A program made the position numbers and the translations under genes. Shown piece by piece: positions 4,505-6,582 of a stretch of DNA of 6,582 nt. Numbering within the stretch: position 1 is the stretch's first letter; each line of letters opens with the position of its first letter. This stretch comes from CAZMLC01 sp964567125 (GTDB lineage: Bacteria; Verrucomicrobiota; Kiritimatiellia; RFP12; UBA1067). The notes below the pieces were generated by a model that did not search any database, was not told the origin of the DNA, and worked only from the letters and a program-made list of their open reading frames with translations. Where the stretch lies: positions 1 to 6,582 of the forward strand of contig CAZMLC010000111.1 in the NCBI GenBank assembly GCA_964567125.1. Direction: 5' to 3'.

Positions 4505-6582
4505 ATGCACGCAACATCCGCATCACGGCTCTGTAGCCACGCACTCTTTACGCTTGGGCTGTTCAGCGCAGCCCAGCTCTGGGCAACCACCTCGCTCGAT
4601 CTCGCCGGCACCTGGAAAGCCTACACCACCGAGCAAAAAAACAACGTCATTGCGGTCGCTGTACCCGGTGATGTGCAAAGCGCGCTCCTCGCGGCGAAGC
4701 AGATCCCGGACCCTTACTTCGGACGCAACGAGGAGAAGGTGCAATGGATCGGGGACAAAGACTGGGTGCTTGAACGCCGCTTTACGGTTTCACCCGAACT
4801 GCTGAACAAGAAGGCGATTGTTTTGCGTCTTGAGAATGTCGACACCTTCGCGACGATCACGCTCAACGGCAAGGAGATCGGCAAGACCGGCAACCGCTTC
4901 CGGCGCTACACCTTTGATGTCAAAGCCGCGCTCCAGGCTGGTGAAAACAGCATCGCCGCCACCTTCCGCAGCGCCACCAAGGTCGGTGCCGAACGCGCTG
5001 CAACGATTCCCTATACGATCCCCTCGATCGGGGCGTGCAACCTGCAATACATCCGCAAGCCCATCTGCCACGGCGGCTGGGATTGGGGCATCGCGCTGAT
5101 GAGCGTCGGCTTTGCCGGCCGCGTTGAACTGATCGGCTACGATACCGCCCTGATCGACTATGTCTACAGCACGCAGCAGCACACAGCCAACGCCTGCGAC
5201 GTCCGCGTTGTGGCAGACGTCACGGCTGCCACGGATTGCGAAGTTCCCTATACGGTCACGCTCGGCGACATCACCAAGACGGAAAAGGTTCAGCTCAAAA
5301 AAGGCGTCAACTCCATTGCCAGCACCGTGACGATTAAGAATCCGAAACTCTGGTGGCCCAACGGCATGGGCGAGCAGAATCTCTACGCGTTGAAAGCCAC
5401 GGTCGACACCAGCATGCTGACGCGCAAGCTGGGCCTTCGCACCCTTGAAGTGGTCAACAAACCGGATGCTGGCGACACCAGCAAGCGCCCCGGCATGAGC
5501 ATGACCTTCCGCATCAATGGCGTGGATCTCTTCTGCAAAGGTGCGGACTGGATTCCGTGCGATGCACTGCGCAATCGCCAGACGCCGGAGGTTTATCGCG
5601 ACCTGCTGGGTTCAGCCCGCGATGCGCACATGAACATGATCCGACTCTGGGGCGGCGGCCAGTTTGAATTCGATCCCTTTTACGAAACGTGCGATGAATT
5701 CGGCCTTCTCATCTGGCACGACTTCATGTTCTCCTGTTCCCTCTATCCGGCTGACAAGGCGTTTCTTAACGAAGTCTCGGAAGAACTTGCGCATCAGCTG
5801 CGCCGTCTCCGCGATCATGCCAGCATCGCGCTCTGGTGTGGCGATAACGAATGCATCGGCGCACTCACATGGTTTGAACCGAGCAAGAAAAATCGCGATC
5901 TGTATCTGATCGCCTATGACCGTCTGAGCACCACGTTGCTCAGCGCCATTGAAAAATATGATCCCAGCCGCACCTTCTGGCCCTCTTCGCCCTGTGCAGG
6001 TCCGGGCGATTTCAGCGATGGCTGGCACGATGACAGCCGCGGCGATATGCACTATTGGACCGTCTGGCACGAAAACAAGGATTTTTCCGCTTTCTATAAG
6101 ATCCGGCCCCGCTTCTGCTCGGAGTTTGGCTTCCAATCCTTCTCCTCCTACGAAGTCGCGAAGACCTTCGCCTCTGCGGACCAGTTGAATCCGACTGCCC
6201 CAGACTTTGAGCACCATCAGAAGAACACAGGCGGAAATGCGCGCATCATGGAGACTATGGCGCGCTACTTCCGATTCCCGGAGGGCTTTAAGAGCACGCT
6301 TTACCTCTCGCAGGTCCAGCAGGCCCTGGCCATCAAGACCGCCGTCGAGTGGTGGCGCACGCTGCAGCCGCGCTGCATGGGCACGCTCTACTGGCAATTG
6401 AACGACCTGTGGCCCGTCGCCTCCTGGGCGAGCATCGAATATGGCGGCAAATGGAAACACCTCCACTACCATGCCAAGCGTTTTTACGATCCGAACAGCG
6501 TGGTTGTCGTGCCCAGCGAAAAACAGAAAGAGAGCATTGAAGTCTGGTCGATCAATGATCGCGCGGAACCGGCGCAGGTCGC
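4505..6582 (+). CDS. Secreted GH2 beta-mannosidase-type glycoside hydrolase (3' end beyond window)
   Basis: The enzyme probably removes terminal beta-linked mannose from mannan oligosaccharides or glycans by the retaining mechanism of glycoside hydrolase family 2. The window holds 692 codons; relatives are about 820-880 residues, so the C-terminal beta-domain is cut off. A signal peptide occupies about residues 1-27 (Arg8, hydrophobic 13-25, cleavage after Ala23 or Ala27, no lipobox), implying a periplasmic or secreted enzyme. A sugar-binding jelly-roll domain (about 30-210) contains the mannosidase-type motif GGWDWG (190-195). An Ig-like domain follows and contains LWWPNG (282-287). The TIM barrel starts near 330 with KGADWIP (345-351) and RLWGGG (380-385). 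The predicted acid/base is Glu449 in WCGDNE (444-449), and the nucleophile is Glu540 in CSEFGFQS (538-545). YWQLNDLWPVASW (629-641) is also typical. These motifs favour beta-mannosidase over beta-galactosidase or glucuronidase, but the exact substrate is inferred. It has its own ribosome binding site and follows a 165-base gap, so it is probably a separate transcription unit. Confidence 0.9.
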   Translation, partial: MHATSASRLCSHALFTLGLFSAAQLWATTSLDLAGTWKAYTTEQKNNVIAVAVPGDVQSALLAAKQIPDPYFGRNEEKVQWIGDKDWVLERRFTVSPELLNKKAIVLRLENVDTFATITLNGKEIGKTGNRFRRYTFDVKAALQAGENSIAATFRSATKVGAERAATIPYTIPSIGACNLQYIRKPICHGGWDWGIALMSVGFAGRVELIGYDTALIDYVYSTQQHTANACDVRVVADVTAATDCEVPYTVTLGDITKTEKVQLKKGVNSIASTVTIKNPKLWWPNGMGEQNLYALKATVDTSMLTRKLGLRTLEVVNKPDAGDTSKRPGMSMTFRINGVDLFCKGADWIPCDALRNRQTPEVYRDLLGSARDAHMNMIRLWGGGQFEFDPFYETCDEFGLLIWHDFMFSCSLYPADKAFLNEVSEELAHQLRRLRDHASIALWCGDNECIGALTWFEPSKKNRDLYLIAYDRLSTTLLSAIEKYDPSRTFWPSSPCAGPGDFSDGWHDDSRGDMHYWTVWHENKDFSAFYKIRPRFCSEFGFQSFSSYEVAKTFASADQLNPTAPDFEHHQKNTGGNARIMETMARYFRFPEGFKSTLYLSQVQQALAIKTAVEWWRTLQPRCMGTLYWQLNDLWPVASWASIEYGGKWKHLHYHAKRFYDPNSVVVVPSEKQKESIEVWSINDRAEPAQV

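Noticed and set aside
5612..6472. 286-codon open frame on the - strand opposite the mannosidase
   Set aside because: It overlaps the catalytic barrel of the GH2 enzyme, has no recognisable domains, and is explained by codon bias.

Overview
The window carries four protein-coding genes, all on the + strand and densely packed. The first is a 1-deoxy-D-xylulose-5-phosphate synthase (dxs, 48-1940). The second is a small GtrA-family membrane protein (1937-2431). The third is the Hsp90-family chaperone HtpG (2459-4339). The fourth is the 5' part of a secreted glycoside hydrolase family 2 beta-mannosidase-type enzyme (4505 to the window end, incomplete). There are no tRNAs, rRNAs, insertion sequences, CRISPR arrays or phage genes.

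The DNA looks bacterial and moderately GC-rich, with G/C favoured at third codon positions. That bias explains the long open frames on the opposite strand. The variant DXS motifs (GDAS in place of GDGA, CESHAV in place of AEQHAV) together with an exported mannosidase suggest a polysaccharide-degrading member of the Verrucomicrobiota/Kiritimatiellota/Lentisphaerota group. This is an impression from family resemblance, not a demonstrated assignment.

Region 1-47 holds a candidate extended -10 promoter that would start transcription almost on the dxs GTG, and there is no visible Shine-Dalgarno. dxs and the GtrA gene overlap by four bases (ATGA). HtpG follows the GtrA gene after 27 bases with its own good ribosome binding site, so these three genes probably form one operon. 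DXS feeds the non-mevalonate isoprenoid pathway, which supplies polyprenyl-phosphate carriers. GtrA proteins are thought to move polyprenyl-linked sugars across the membrane, so the tight coupling of these two has a plausible rationale. HtpG has no obvious link to either.

The 165-base gap at 4340-4504 is the only sizeable noncoding stretch. It contains a 23-bp hairpin whose only non-Watson-Crick pairs are G-U on the + strand, then two short direct-repeat pairs, then a Shine-Dalgarno for the mannosidase gene. It probably separates two transcription units.

Most of the window is ordinary housekeeping and carbohydrate-degradation content. I do not see evidence for a new biological system. The best leads are the RNA-type hairpin, the possibly leaderless dxs, the DXS motif variants and the dxs-gtrA coupling.
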